Shown here: one piece after another, positions 35,976 to 45,872 of the stretch
Layout of the letters: every line of letters begins with the position of its first letter
Numbering within the stretch: the first letter of the stretch is position 1
DNA from: Pseudomonadota bacterium
GTDB taxonomy: Bacteria > Pseudomonadota > Alphaproteobacteria > Rhizobiales > Hyphomicrobiaceae
NCBI GenBank assembly: GCA_023412805.1
Contig: JAEZRM010000110.1
Location: 15,545 to 79,544 of the forward strand
Direction of reading: 5' to 3'
Length of the DNA: 64,000 bases
Notes under the pieces: generated by a model
Databases searched by the model: none
What the model was told of the DNA's origin: nothing
What the model saw: the letters and a program-made list of their open reading frames with translations, nothing else
Made by a program: the position numbers and the translations under genes

Positions 35976-36689
35976 GTGTCGAGTGGACGTTTGAAGTGCT
36001 GCGTGCTCGTCGATTTCGACGGGACAATAGCAACAGTTGATACGACAGACGCACTGCTCGAGCGTTTCGCCGAGCCGGGTTGGCTTGATATTGAAGCCGA
36101 CTGGCAAGCGGGCCGAATTGGCTCGCGCGAATGCTTGGTGCGCCAGATCGATCTCATCAAAGCTTCGCCGAAACAGTATGACGACTTCGTGTCGTCAATC
36201 GAGATCGACCGCGGCTTCCTCCCCTTTATCGAGGAATGCAAATCGCGCGATCTCGATGTGATGGTCGTTTCGGACGGACTCGATCGCACCGTTGGTACGG
36301 TACTTGCGCGCGCTGGTCTCGACCTCCCCTATCGCGCCAACCGTCTGCAGGCTGCCGGAACAGACCGCTGGCGTCTCACGTTCCCTCATGCACGGGGCGA
36401 TTGCCGCCCGCTATCCGGGAACTGCAAGTGCCAGTTTGCGGATGCGGCGCGTGGCTCGGTCCGCGTGGTCGTTGGCGACGGGCGCAGCGACTTCTGTGTC
36501 GCCGAGCGCGCCGACCTCGTGCTCGCGAAGAGTTCGCTCGTCGAGCACTGCAGGAAAAACGCATTGCCGCACTTTGCCATCACGAACTTCGATGAAGCGA
36601 CGGAGATCTTCGTTCGCTGGCTCGATGACCGGGCCGGACGTGGTGAAGACGGCACAATGATCCTCTCAGAACAAGCAAGAGACGAGTAG
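35976..36689 (+). CDS. HAD-superfamily (subfamily IB) phosphatase, MtnX/SerB-like
   Basis: A 237-residue hydrolase. HAD motif I is VLVDFDGTIATVDTTDALLE (nucleophile Asp, about residue 13), motif II is in VMVVSDGLDRTV, and motif IV is VVVGDGRSDFCVAERADLVLAKSS, as in MtnX-like phosphatases of the methionine salvage pathway and phosphoserine phosphatases. A cysteine pair sits in DCRPLSGNCKCQF. The start is GTG 35976. The aminotransferase gene follows after 4 bp, so the two are one transcription unit; a phosphatase plus a transaminase suggests steps in one route for a phosphorylated amino or keto compound (inference). Confidence 0.78.
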   Translation: MSSGRLKCCVLVDFDGTIATVDTTDALLERFAEPGWLDIEADWQAGRIGSRECLVRQIDLIKASPKQYDDFVSSIEIDRGFLPFIEECKSRDLDVMVVSDGLDRTVGTVLARAGLDLPYRANRLQAAGTDRWRLTFPHARGDCRPLSGNCKCQFADAARGSVRVVVGDGRSDFCVAERADLVLAKSSLVEHCRKNALPHFAITNFDEATEIFVRWLDDRAGRGEDGTMILSEQARDE

Positions 36690-36693
36690 CCTC

Positions 36694-38130
36694 ATGGACA
36701 AGTCCGTTCATTGGAACGATGCCGGCGCCACCACGGCATCGGGTTCTGCCACGCCGAGGACCGAAGCCGAGCTTCTCGAACTCGAGAACGTCTATTGCTC
36801 GCACGGCGACACGGTCCACTACACCAACCCGCCGAAGATCTTCGATCGCTGCGAAGGCTCGTTCATGTACGACGAGCAGGGCCGCGAGTTTCTCGACATT
36901 CAGATGTGGTACTCGGCCGTCAACTTCGGCTACCGCAACCAGCGGATCAACGACGCCGCGCACCGTCAGCTCGAGCGCCTGCCGCAGGTCGCCTCGCAGT
37001 ACCTCCATCGCGAGAAGATCGAGCTCGCGACGATCATCGCGCAGGATGCCGAGAAGAAGTTCGGCATGAAGGGCCGCGTGCACTTCAATGTCGGCGGCGC
37101 GCAGGCCGTCGAGGACAGCCTCAAGCTCGTGCGCAATTTCAAGCAGGGCAAGAGCCTGATGTTTGCGTTCGAGGGCGGCTACCACGGCCGCACGCTCGGC
37201 GCCTCGGCGATCACGTCGTCCTATCGCTATCGCCGCCGCTACGGCCACTTCGGCGAGCGCGCGCAGTTCATCGAATTCCCGTATCACTTCCGCGGCCCCA
37301 AGGGCATGTCGAAGGAAGAGTACGGCGAGCTGTGCGTGAAGAAGTTCGCGCGCCTCTTCGAGAGCGAGTACAACGGCGTTTGGGACGCGAAAGTCGGCGA
37401 GGCCGAGTACGCCGCGTTCTACGTGGAGCCGATCCAGGGCACCGGCGGCTACGTCATCCCGCCGCCGAACTTCTTCAAGGGCATCAAGAAGGTCCTCGAC
37501 GACCACGGCATCCTGATGGTCGCCGATGAAATTCAGATGGGCGTCTATCGCACCGGCAAGCTCTGGTCGATCGAGCATTTCGGCGTGAAGCCGGACGTCA
37601 TCGTGTTCGGCAAGGCGATCACCAATGGTCTGAACCCGCTTGCCGGCGTGTGGGCGCGCGAGGAGCTGATCAATCCGACGATCTTCCCGCCGGGCTCGAC
37701 GCACTCGACGTTCAACGCGAACCCCATGGGTACCGCGGTGGCGCTCGAAGTCATGAATATGCTCGGCGAGACCGACTACGAGGCGATGGTCACCGAGAAG
37801 GGCAAGTATTTCCTCGAAGGTCTTCGCGATCTTCAGAAGCGCCACAAGTGCATCGGCGATGTCGACGGCCTCGGCCTCGCGCTGCGCGCCGAGATCTGCG
37901 AGCCGCACGACAGCTTCACGCCGTCGAAGCGCCTCGTCGATCTGATGGTGGACGAAGGCCTCAAGGGCGACATCGACATTGACGGTCGCAAATACGGCCT
38001 CGTGCTCGATATCGGCGGTTGGTACAAGAACGTCATCACGCTTGCACCCAGCCTCCATATTTCGAAGAGCGAAATCGATCTGGCCATCCGCCTGCTCGAT
38101 GCGCTCATCACGCGCGTAACGCGCAACTAG
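36694..38130 (+). CDS. Class III PLP-dependent aminotransferase
   Basis: A 478-residue transaminase of the acetylornithine/4-aminobutyrate/omega-amino-acid fold. Seen: RVHFNVGGAQAVEDSLKLVR, FEGGYHGRTLGASAITSSY (PLP phosphate and ring contacts, about residues 150-170), VADEIQMGVYRTGKLW and the PLP lysine in VIVFGKAITNGLNP (about 310), then THSTFNANPMGTAVALEVM. The C-terminal region (DIDGRKYGLVLDIGGWYKN) is unusual for GABA aminotransferases. The substrate is unknown. It is the second gene of a two-gene unit with the HAD phosphatase. Confidence 0.85.
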   Translation: MDKSVHWNDAGATTASGSATPRTEAELLELENVYCSHGDTVHYTNPPKIFDRCEGSFMYDEQGREFLDIQMWYSAVNFGYRNQRINDAAHRQLERLPQVASQYLHREKIELATIIAQDAEKKFGMKGRVHFNVGGAQAVEDSLKLVRNFKQGKSLMFAFEGGYHGRTLGASAITSSYRYRRRYGHFGERAQFIEFPYHFRGPKGMSKEEYGELCVKKFARLFESEYNGVWDAKVGEAEYAAFYVEPIQGTGGYVIPPPNFFKGIKKVLDDHGILMVADEIQMGVYRTGKLWSIEHFGVKPDVIVFGKAITNGLNPLAGVWAREELINPTIFPPGSTHSTFNANPMGTAVALEVMNMLGETDYEAMVTEKGKYFLEGLRDLQKRHKCIGDVDGLGLALRAEICEPHDSFTPSKRLVDLMVDEGLKGDIDIDGRKYGLVLDIGGWYKNVITLAPSLHISKSEIDLAIRLLDALITRVTRN

Positions 38131-38183
38131 CGGCTCAGTGAGCCGTTAAACGCCAGAGGCGCCCGCTCCGAAGTATGGAGCGG
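38131..38183 (+). other. Two short hairpins between aminotransferase and esterase genes
   Basis: CGGCTC-AGT-GAGCCG at 38131-38145 directly follows the aminotransferase stop, and CCGCTCC-GAAGTAT-GGAGCGG lies at 38163-38183. Neither has a T-run. The second overlaps a possible start at 38175, which argues against that start for the esterase gene. Confidence 0.35.
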
Positions 38184-38237
38184 TTGCCGGACCCGGGGTT
38201 GAAAAGGTGGATCCGGCACGCAGATGCCAAAAAGGAC

Positions 38238-39149
38238 ATGATCTCAATCATGCAGGTAGTTGAGAGTACGGGTAAAGAGATCGCGAGTGACCGGTACGTT
38301 TATGACCAGCCGGGATTTGGCGAGAATGGCCGCATCGGCTTTCTCCTGATCCATGGCCTGGGCGGCACGCCGGTCGAGTTGCGTTTTGCTGCGCAGGGTC
38401 TGACCCGCGCCGGCTTCGCTGTGTACTGCCCGCTCCTCGAGGGGCATGGCGGCACCGAGGCGGAGCTCAATGCAACGACGTGGCAGGACTGGTACGACAG
38501 CGTCGTCGCGGCTCACGAGGAGTTGCGCGCGCGCTGTGACGTGGTTGTCGTGGGCGGGCTGTCATCCGGCGCATTGCTCGCTTTGCGCCTTGCCGCCGAG
38601 CGTCGCGATGAAATCGCGGCCACCGTTTTGCTGGCGCCGACACTCTGGCCGAATGGCTGGGCTGTTCCGCGGGCGCTGCGGTTTCTCAAGTACGTGCCGC
38701 AGAAGCAGATCGTGAATCTGTTCAACTTCACCGAAGCCGCACCCTACGGCATCAAGGACGAGCGCATTCGTCAGTTCGCGCTCGACTCGCTGCAGGGTGA
38801 AGGCCGCTCGATGAAGGACGTGTTCGGCCGCAGCGGCTCCATGCTCTGGGAGCTCAAGTCCCTGCGCGGCGCCGTGCGTTCGCAGCTTCCGGAAGTGAAG
38901 CAGCCGACTCTCATCTTCCATCCGCGCAACGACGATCAGGCTGATCTCTCGAATACGACCGAGATCCAACGCCAGCTCGGCGGTCTCGTGGATGTCGTGG
39001 TGCTGGACGACAGCTATCACATGATCACGCTGGACCGTCAGCGTTCGCTTGTCGTCGATCGCGCCGTGGACTTCGGTCAGCGTCTCACTGCCAAGCTGCA
39101 GCCGCGCACGGAAGTCACGCCCGCCGTCAATCAGCTCGCCGCCGAGTAA
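38238..39149 (+). CDS. Alpha/beta-hydrolase, carboxylesterase type
   Basis: A roughly 303-residue serine hydrolase. Seen: the oxyanion-side IGFLLIHGLGGTPVELR (about residues 28-44), the nucleophile elbow VVGGLSSGALLALRLAAE (Ser about 108), an acid in FHPRNDDQAD and a histidine in DDSYHMITLDRQRSLVVDRA, as in Est30-like thermostable esterases. No signal peptide, so cytosolic. The start is uncertain: 38238 is preferred, 38250 is possible, and the longer frame from 38175 starts inside a hairpin. The natural substrate is unknown. Confidence 0.8.
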   Translation: MISIMQVVESTGKEIASDRYVYDQPGFGENGRIGFLLIHGLGGTPVELRFAAQGLTRAGFAVYCPLLEGHGGTEAELNATTWQDWYDSVVAAHEELRARCDVVVVGGLSSGALLALRLAAERRDEIAATVLLAPTLWPNGWAVPRALRFLKYVPQKQIVNLFNFTEAAPYGIKDERIRQFALDSLQGEGRSMKDVFGRSGSMLWELKSLRGAVRSQLPEVKQPTLIFHPRNDDQADLSNTTEIQRQLGGLVDVVVLDDSYHMITLDRQRSLVVDRAVDFGQRLTAKLQPRTEVTPAVNQLAAE

Positions 39150-39174
39150 GGGCGGCGCGCTGGCGCATTGCTCT

Positions 39175-40134
39175 CTACTCTTTCAGGCACGCACTCAGAT
39201 CTGTTGCGAGATTTCGCAGCAGTGTCGCGTAGTGCGCCGGTCCTGGCGTAATTGCAACGCCGAGCGGGTCGAGCACGCCACGCCGCGCATTCGTCTTCTC
39301 GGTGATCGTCGCCACGAGCCGCGGCTCGAACTGCGGTTCGGAGAAGACGCAAACAGCCTTGAGCTCACCGATCTTGCGGCGTAGCGCCGAGAGCCGCCGC
39401 GCACCCGGCGCGACTTCGGGACTGACGGTCACCGAGCCCGCAGCCTCCAGCCCGAAGCGCTTCTCGAAATACTGATAGGCATCGTGGAAGACGATGAAGG
39501 GACGCTCGGCAAGCGGCTTCATCTTGCCGTCGAGCTCCGCCTTCAACGCAGACATCTCGCGCTGGAAAGCCTCGGCATTTGATTTGAAGCGCTCCGCCGA
39601 CGCCGGCTCGGCCTTGCTCAGCACGTCCGCCATATGCGCAGCGATCAGCGCGGCATTGTCGGGGTCGAGATAGAGATGGCCATCCGTGGCGTTCTTACTG
39701 TGGCCGTGCGAATGACCGTGCTTGTGCTTGCCGCCTTTGCCGTGATCATGGTCGTGATCCTCGAACGTCCCGCCTGTGCGCATCGGATAAAGCGTGAGGC
39801 CGGACACCTTCTCGAGCGTCACTACTTCCACCGTCTTGGGTAGCGAACGGGCGACCTTGATCATGAACGGCTCGAGCCCGTCGGAAACGCGGAAGATCAC
39901 GCGCGCCGCCGACAGCGCCTTGGCATCCGAGGGCTTGAGGCTGAAGGTGTGCGGAGAGGCCGTGCCGTCGAGCAGCAGCTTCGGCTCCGCGACGCCCGTC
40001 ATGACCGCAGCGGCGATCGAATGGATCGGCTTGATGGTGGCGACCACGTTGAGGCTTTCCGCCTGCGCGGCGCTGGCCGCGACACACAACCCCAAGCCTG
40101 TCAGCGCCCCCGCTCCGATGATCGAAAACCGCAT
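39175..40134 (-). CDS. znuA: Zinc ABC transporter substrate-binding protein ZnuA
   Basis: A 319-residue periplasmic protein with a signal peptide (MRFSIIGAGALTGLGLCVAA, cleavage near AQA-ES). Zinc ligand positions are visible in GTASPHTFSLKPSDA, DGHLYLDPDNA and IVFHDAYQYFEKRFG. Between them is the flexible His/Asp-rich loop (FEDHDHDHGKGGKHKHGHSH) that collects zinc. Full length. No znuB, znuC or zur gene is adjacent, so the membrane parts must be elsewhere. A Zur-like palindrome lies 40 bp upstream. Confidence 0.93.
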   Translation of the reverse strand: MRFSIIGAGALTGLGLCVAASAAQAESLNVVATIKPIHSIAAAVMTGVAEPKLLLDGTASPHTFSLKPSDAKALSAARVIFRVSDGLEPFMIKVARSLPKTVEVVTLEKVSGLTLYPMRTGGTFEDHDHDHGKGGKHKHGHSHGHSKNATDGHLYLDPDNAALIAAHMADVLSKAEPASAERFKSNAEAFQREMSALKAELDGKMKPLAERPFIVFHDAYQYFEKRFGLEAAGSVTVSPEVAPGARRLSALRRKIGELKAVCVFSEPQFEPRLVATITEKTNARRGVLDPLGVAITPGPAHYATLLRNLATDLSACLKE

Positions 40135-40171
40135 TGAACCACTCCTGATCTCGCATCTCGTGAATGGCTAA

Positions 40172-40190
40172 TAGATGTTATAACATAACT
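40172..40190 (-). promoter_or_regulatory. Candidate Zur operator upstream of znuA
   Basis: ATGTTATAACAT at 40175-40186 is a perfect 12-bp palindrome inside a longer AT-rich motif (GATGTTATAACATAAC) that matches the core of alphaproteobacterial Zur boxes. It lies 40 bp before the znuA start. A single box before an orphan binding protein implies zinc repression by a Zur encoded elsewhere. Confidence 0.72.
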
Positions 40191-40383
40191 TGTCCAGGTG
40201 CTCGTGGATACGAAAAGCCGCGTCACCAGGCGGGTGCGAAAATTGGCCGGAGCAGGCACGCGGATGCCGCCAATTCAGATCACGAACGAACGCATTTGCG
40301 TACAGAGCGTGATCGAACGCGCATCGCCATTGCCTCGTTCGATACTTGACGTCGAAGCGCAGCCGCACATATTAGCTTTGCAC

Positions 40384-40440
40384 TCGTGGTGATTTGGCCG
40401 GCCGGCTTGCAGCCACGTTAAATAATTCGCTAAAGAGGCC
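40384..40440 (+). ncRNA. SAM-II riboswitch
   Basis: The stretch CGTGGTGATTTGGCC, then GGCTTGCAGCCACG, TTAAATAATTCGCTAAAGAGG closely matches the SAM-II (metA-motif) aptamer, a class found mostly in alphaproteobacteria before methionine genes. P1 is CGTGG at 40385-40389 with CCACG at 40413-40417; the pseudoknot partner is the CGCTAAAGAGG segment at the end. It precedes metX-metW and should turn them down when S-adenosylmethionine is high. Its start is about 150 bases before metX. The rest of the gap 40191-40383 holds nothing I recognise. Confidence 0.9.
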
Positions 40441-40446
40441 GCGCGC

Positions 40447-40501
40447 ATCCGGAATTCGGTTGAGCACGGCATCGATCGCCGGCCCCGAGTCCGGATTTTT
40501 T
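40447..40501 (+). terminator. Riboswitch-linked intrinsic terminator before metX
   Basis: ATCCGGA at 40447-40453 pairs with TCCGGAT at 40490-40496, and the next inner bases TTCGG with CCGAG (one wobble), closing a loop of about 25 bases that itself can pair; a T-run follows at 40496-40501. It starts seven bases after the SAM-II aptamer and ends 35 bp before the metX start, as expected for a transcription-termination switch. Confidence 0.8.
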
Positions 40502-40536
40502 GTGTCGGTGGCAGCCGACCGCGCGGAGAAAACTAT

Positions 40537-41781
40537 ATGGCGAGCGTATCGATCGAGCCGGGCCGCAGGGCCACATCGGCACCGGCTGAAGCGCCATCTC
40601 CTGAGATCGTGAAGCGGACGGCGCTCGAGGAAGCGCGAGCCCCGCGCAGCCCCTCCGTGACGTTTCTAGCGTCGGATCCGCTCACACTCGACTGCGGACA
40701 GCGCCTCGGGCCTTTCACAGTCGCCTACGATACCGCCGGGACGCTGAATGCTGCAAAGTCCAACGCCATCCTGGTTTGCCACGCGCTGACCGGCGACCAG
40801 TATTTTCTCCGCAGTCATCCCGTCACCGGAAAAGCTGGCTGGTGGGATTCGATGATCGGCCCCGGAAAGCCGATCGACACGGATCGCTTCTTCGTCATCT
40901 GCGCCAATATTCTCGGCGGCTGCATGGGCTCGACAGGCCCGGCATCCGTCAATCCGGCAACTGGGCAGGCCTACGGGCTCGACTTCCCGGTCATAACGAT
41001 CCGCGACATGGTGCGCGCGCAGGTTCGCCTCATCGACCACCTCGGCATCGACAAACTCTTCGCCGTCGTCGGCGGCTCGATGGGCGGCATGCAGGTTCTG
41101 GAATGGGCCGCACATTTCGGCGAGCGCCTGCACTGCGCAATTCCCATTGCCACCGCAGCTTGGCATTCCGCGCAGAACATCGCTTTCCACGAAGTCGGGC
41201 GTCAGGCTGTAATGGCCGATCCGGAGTGGGTCGATGGCCGCTACCTTCTGAGCGATCGCGTACCACGGCGCGGTCTCGCGGTCGCGCGCATGGCCGCGCA
41301 CATCACGTACCTTTCCGAAGCGGCACTGCACGCGAAGTTCGGCCGCAGCCTGCAGGACCGCGACGCACGCACGTTCTCGTTCAACGCCGATTTCCAGGTC
41401 GAAAGCTATCTGCGCCATCAGGGCTCGACGTTCGTCGATCGCTTCGATGCGAACAGCTATCTCTACATCACGCGCGCCATGGACTATTTCGATCTCGCCG
41501 CCGAGTTCGACGGCGTGCTCGCAAACGCCTTCCGCAACACCAAGGTGCGCTTCTGCGTCGTCTCGTTCACGAGCGACTGGCTTTATCCGACTCACGAGAA
41601 CCGCAAGATCGTGCAGGCGCTGAATGCGGTCGCAGCCAACGTGAGCTTCGTCGAGATCGAAAGCGACAAAGGCCACGACGCCTTCCTGCTCGATGAGCCC
41701 GTGCTCTTCAAGACGATCACCGGCTTCATCAATTCAGCAGCCGCGCGTCATGGCATCGCGCCGGCAAGGAGCGCTGCCTGA
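40537..41781 (+). CDS. metX: Homoserine O-acyltransferase MetX
   Basis: A 414-residue alpha/beta-hydrolase-fold enzyme that acylates homoserine (acetyl or succinyl) in methionine synthesis. Seen: LGPFTVAYDTAGTLN, CHALTGDQY, CANILGGCMGSTGPAS and the nucleophile Ser181 in VVGGSMGGMQVLEW, then the acid in SFTSDWLYP and the histidine in SDKGHDAFLL. An N-terminal extension of about 40 residues (Ala/Pro-rich) precedes the core. GGAG lies eight bases before ATG 40537. Acetyl versus succinyl choice is not settled by sequence here. The stop overlaps the metW start by one base, so the two are translationally coupled, under SAM-II control. Confidence 0.95.
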   Translation: MASVSIEPGRRATSAPAEAPSPEIVKRTALEEARAPRSPSVTFLASDPLTLDCGQRLGPFTVAYDTAGTLNAAKSNAILVCHALTGDQYFLRSHPVTGKAGWWDSMIGPGKPIDTDRFFVICANILGGCMGSTGPASVNPATGQAYGLDFPVITIRDMVRAQVRLIDHLGIDKLFAVVGGSMGGMQVLEWAAHFGERLHCAIPIATAAWHSAQNIAFHEVGRQAVMADPEWVDGRYLLSDRVPRRGLAVARMAAHITYLSEAALHAKFGRSLQDRDARTFSFNADFQVESYLRHQGSTFVDRFDANSYLYITRAMDYFDLAAEFDGVLANAFRNTKVRFCVVSFTSDWLYPTHENRKIVQALNAVAANVSFVEIESDKGHDAFLLDEPVLFKTITGFINSAAARHGIAPARSAA

Positions 41782-42434
41782 TGCTCGCGAGACACGAAGA
41801 ACACACAGCCACCACGCCGCGCGTCGACCACCTGCTGATCGCTGGTCTCGTCAAGCCCGGCGCCCGCGTGCTCGATGTCGGCTGCGGCGATGGCGCATTG
41901 CTCCAGCTCCTGGCCGATCGCAAGGATGTCGATGCGCGCGGTGTCGAGATCGACCGCGATCGCGTCAATGCGTGCGTGGCGCGTGGTCTCTCGGTCATCC
42001 AAGGCGACGCCGACCAGGATCTCGACGCCTATCCCGACGGCGCCTTCGACTACGCGATCCTGTCGCTTACCATCCAGGCGACGCGCAATCCTAAGAAGGT
42101 GCTCGCCAATCTTCTGCGGATCGGCCGGTACGCCATCGTCTCGTTCCCGAACTTCGGTCACTGGAAGGTCCGCGCGAAGTTCTTCGCCACGGGCCGGATG
42201 CCCGTAACGGAACATCTGCCCGATACGTGGTACGACACGCCCAACGCACACCTCTGTACCATCAAGGACTTCGCCGACCTCTGCCGTCTGGTCGACGCCC
42301 GCGTCGAGCGTGCCGTGGCGTTCAACACCTCAGGCCAGCAGCTCGGCACGTGGGTGCGCATGCCGCTGACGATCCATAATCTGCTCGGCGAGAAGGCAGT
42401 GTTCCTGCTGTCTCGGCGGCCGGCGGGGAAATAA
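41781..42434 (+). CDS. metW: Methionine biosynthesis protein MetW
   Basis: A 217-residue methyltransferase-fold protein that accompanies MetX and is needed for full homoserine acylation in several proteobacteria. SAM-type motif I is VLDVGCGDGALLQLLA (about residues 32-47), with GVEIDRDRVNACVARGLSVIQGD and VSFPNFGHWKVRAKFFATGRMPV, the MetW signature. The ATG overlaps the last base of the metX stop (TGATG). Normal length. Confidence 0.95.
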   Translation: MLARHEEHTATTPRVDHLLIAGLVKPGARVLDVGCGDGALLQLLADRKDVDARGVEIDRDRVNACVARGLSVIQGDADQDLDAYPDGAFDYAILSLTIQATRNPKKVLANLLRIGRYAIVSFPNFGHWKVRAKFFATGRMPVTEHLPDTWYDTPNAHLCTIKDFADLCRLVDARVERAVAFNTSGQQLGTWVRMPLTIHNLLGEKAVFLLSRRPAGK

Positions 42435-42493
42435 ATCCGGCCACGTTATTTCTTTCGAAATTACTGCCCGGAGCGGCGCTATCCGGAAGGCGT

Positions 42494-42507
42494 TTACCAA
42501 TTGGTAA
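42494..42507. repeat. 14-bp perfect palindrome between metW and groES
   Basis: TTACCAATTGGTAA reads identically on both strands, 60 bp after metW and about 200 bp before groES. It looks like an operator for a dimeric regulator but lies rather far upstream of the groES promoter. No regulator gene is adjacent. Confidence 0.5.
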
Positions 42508-42609
42508 CGACGCCCGGCCAGATCGTCGCCACGCGGCTCTCGACGTCACAAAATCGGCGGCAAGAACCTTGACAGACCGCACGCTGGATAATACCTCCTG
42601 CGGCAGTGG

Positions 42610-42636
42610 CTGGCACTCTCGATTTATGAGTGCTAA
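42610..42636 (+). promoter_or_regulatory. CIRCE element (HrcA operator) of groESL
   Basis: TGGCACTC, nine bases, GAGTGCTAA matches the CIRCE consensus (TTAGCACTC-N9-GAGTGCTAA) with one changed base in the left arm, 68 bp before groES. The HrcA repressor binds it. Upstream, CTTGACA at 42568-42574 and TAATAC at 42589-42594 (14-base spacer) may be an RpoH-like promoter, so dual heat-shock control is plausible. Confidence 0.93.
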
Positions 42637-42703
42637 CAGCCGCCGGTGACCGCACCCCGCGGCTCCAAATCAGAGCAAAAACCCAATCCGGAGCAGGCCC
42701 TCC

Positions 42704-42994
42704 ATGAAGTTCCGCCCTCTTCACGACCGCGTGGTCGTCCGCCGCACCGACAGCGAGACCAAGACCGCTGGCGGCATCATCATTCCCGACACCGCAGCCG
42801 AGAAGCCCCAGCAGGGCGAGATCGTTGCGGTCGGCCCCGGCGCCCGCGACGAGAGCGGCAAGCTCGTGGCTCTCGACGTCAAGAAGGGCGACAAGGTGCT
42901 GTTCGGCAAGTGGTCGGGCACCGAGGTCAAGATCGACGGCAAGGAGCTGCTGATCATGAAGGAGAGCGACATCATGGGCGTGCTCGACAAGTAA
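42704..42994 (+). CDS. groES: Co-chaperonin GroES
   Basis: A 96-residue heptameric lid of the GroEL chamber. Starts MKFRPLHDRVVVRRTD, has the mobile loop ETKTAGGIIIPDTAAEKPQ (residues about 17-35) and the closing ESDIMGVLD. Normal length. GroEL follows after 65 bp under the same CIRCE-controlled promoter. Confidence 0.98.
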   Translation: MKFRPLHDRVVVRRTDSETKTAGGIIIPDTAAEKPQQGEIVAVGPGARDESGKLVALDVKKGDKVLFGKWSGTEVKIDGKELLIMKESDIMGVLDK

Positions 42995-43059
42995 GTCGGG
43001 CCGGCCTCGTCCTCCCTTGAAGAGACCGTATTCCTCCTACCCCACCAGGAACCCTGCAC

Positions 43060-44700
<1,641 letters not shown>

Positions 44701-44729
44701 GCCCGCCGCTCAGGCATGCGACGAAATGG

Positions 44730-44766
44730 AGGCCGCTTCGGGAAACCGGAGCGGCCTTTATGTTTT
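44730..44766 (+). terminator. Rho-independent terminator of groESL
   Basis: AGGCCGCT-TCGG pairs with CCGG-AGCGGCCT around GAAA (44730-44757; one wobble), followed by TTTATGTTTT. It lies 30 bp after the groEL stop. Confidence 0.88.
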
Positions 44767-44865
44767 GTTTTCCGCCGACGCGTACGGCTTCGCCTACACG
44801 CGCGGCGGCGCTGCCTCGCCGGTTGGCGTTCTCACCTCGCGGCCTTCGGCCGCCCCTCACCACGA

Positions 44866-44893
44866 CCTTCTCCCCGCAAGGGCGAGGAGAAGG
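44866..44893. repeat. Palindromic element between groEL and the convergent transporter gene
   Basis: CCTTCTCC at 44866-44873 and GGAGAAGG at 44886-44893 form an eight-base stem around CCGCAAGGGCGA. The flanks (CCCTCACCACG) resemble a dispersed intergenic repeat common in alphaproteobacterial genomes. It may also help terminate the transporter gene on the minus strand. The preceding 44770-44860 region is GC-rich and shows no gene. Confidence 0.45.
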
Positions 44894-44900
44894 AGAAGAT

Positions 44901-45743
44901 TCAAGCCATTCTCAGCAGTACCACGCCGATAAGCACCAGCACGCCGGCGATGACGCGCAGGCGCAGCAACGGCTCGCCGAGGAACACCACGCCGATAACC
45001 GCCGCGAAGAGCACGCTCGTCTCACGCATGGCGCCGACGAGCGCGATAGGCGCCTTCGTCATGGCCCAGAGCGCGATACCGTAGGCGCCGACAGACATGC
45101 AGCCGCCGAGCAGAAGCTGCCACGCAGAGCCGCGAAAGGCGGTTACGAGCCCATTGCCCCAGCGATAAGTGCCAAAGGCGACGAGCACGACGGCACTGGC
45201 CACGAAGCTCCACGCCACATAGGAGCCGACGTGGGTCACGCTGCGCGCGCCGAGGCCGTCAATGATCGTATAGGCGCCGATCGTGAGCGCCGTCAGCAGG
45301 GCGAAACCGACAGCACGCACCTCGATCTGCGTCGAAACGCGCCCGCCCTTGAGCGACAACGCCAGCACACCCGACGCGAGCAGCACGACACCGAGCCAGC
45401 CGAGAAGGCCGATCGGCTCGCCGATCACGGACATGCCCATAGCCGTCAGCAGCGGCGCGCTGCCCCGTGCCAATGGATAGACCTGACCGAGATCGCCCGT
45501 TTCGTAGGCCAGTCCGAGCGCTTGGAAATAGACGAGATGGATAAGCGCCGATGCACCGATGAACCACCAAGCGACCGGCTCGGGCAGCGGGACGAACAAG
45601 CATATCGGCAGCGCCACCATACCGCTCGAGATGCCGAGCAGTGTGGTCGCGATGCGCGGCTCGACGCGCAGCTTCAAGAGCGCGTTCCACCCGGCGTGCA
45701 GCGCCGCGGCAATCAGCGTAACCGCGAGAACGAAGCTGTCCAT
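44901..45743 (-). CDS. DMT-superfamily transporter (EamA domain)
   Basis: A 280-residue inner-membrane protein with ten predicted helices in two EamA repeats. Visible blocks are AALHAGWNALLKLRVEPR in the first helix region, LGLAYETGDLGQVYPLARGSAPLLTA and, in the second half, APIALVGAMRETSVLFAAVIGVVFLGE, the repeat hallmark. The start MDSFVLAVTLIAAALH (45743) matches the expected first helix. Substrate unknown; relatives export amino acids, sugars or nucleotides. Same strand as the iron genes but 129 bp away, so its link to them is unclear. Confidence 0.82.
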   Translation of the reverse strand: MDSFVLAVTLIAAALHAGWNALLKLRVEPRIATTLLGISSGMVALPICLFVPLPEPVAWWFIGASALIHLVYFQALGLAYETGDLGQVYPLARGSAPLLTAMGMSVIGEPIGLLGWLGVVLLASGVLALSLKGGRVSTQIEVRAVGFALLTALTIGAYTIIDGLGARSVTHVGSYVAWSFVASAVVLVAFGTYRWGNGLVTAFRGSAWQLLLGGCMSVGAYGIALWAMTKAPIALVGAMRETSVLFAAVIGVVFLGEPLLRLRVIAGVLVLIGVVLLRMA

Positions 45744-45872
45744 GTCTTGAAATCGTTCAGAGCCGGACGGCCCTGCCCCTGCGGATGACGGCCAGTGCGG
45801 ATGCCGCATCCACCTCACTGCCGCCAGCCGCATTCTGCCAGCAGTTCGCTCTGTGACCAAGAGTGCTGGAAC

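Noticed and set aside
36580..38058. 492-residue minus-strand frame opposite the aminotransferase
   Set aside because: Antisense shadow; the plus-strand gene has clear PLP motifs.
40198..40392. Short plus-strand frame between the Zur-like site and the SAM-II riboswitch
   Set aside because: It runs into the riboswitch aptamer and has no ribosome site or family likeness.
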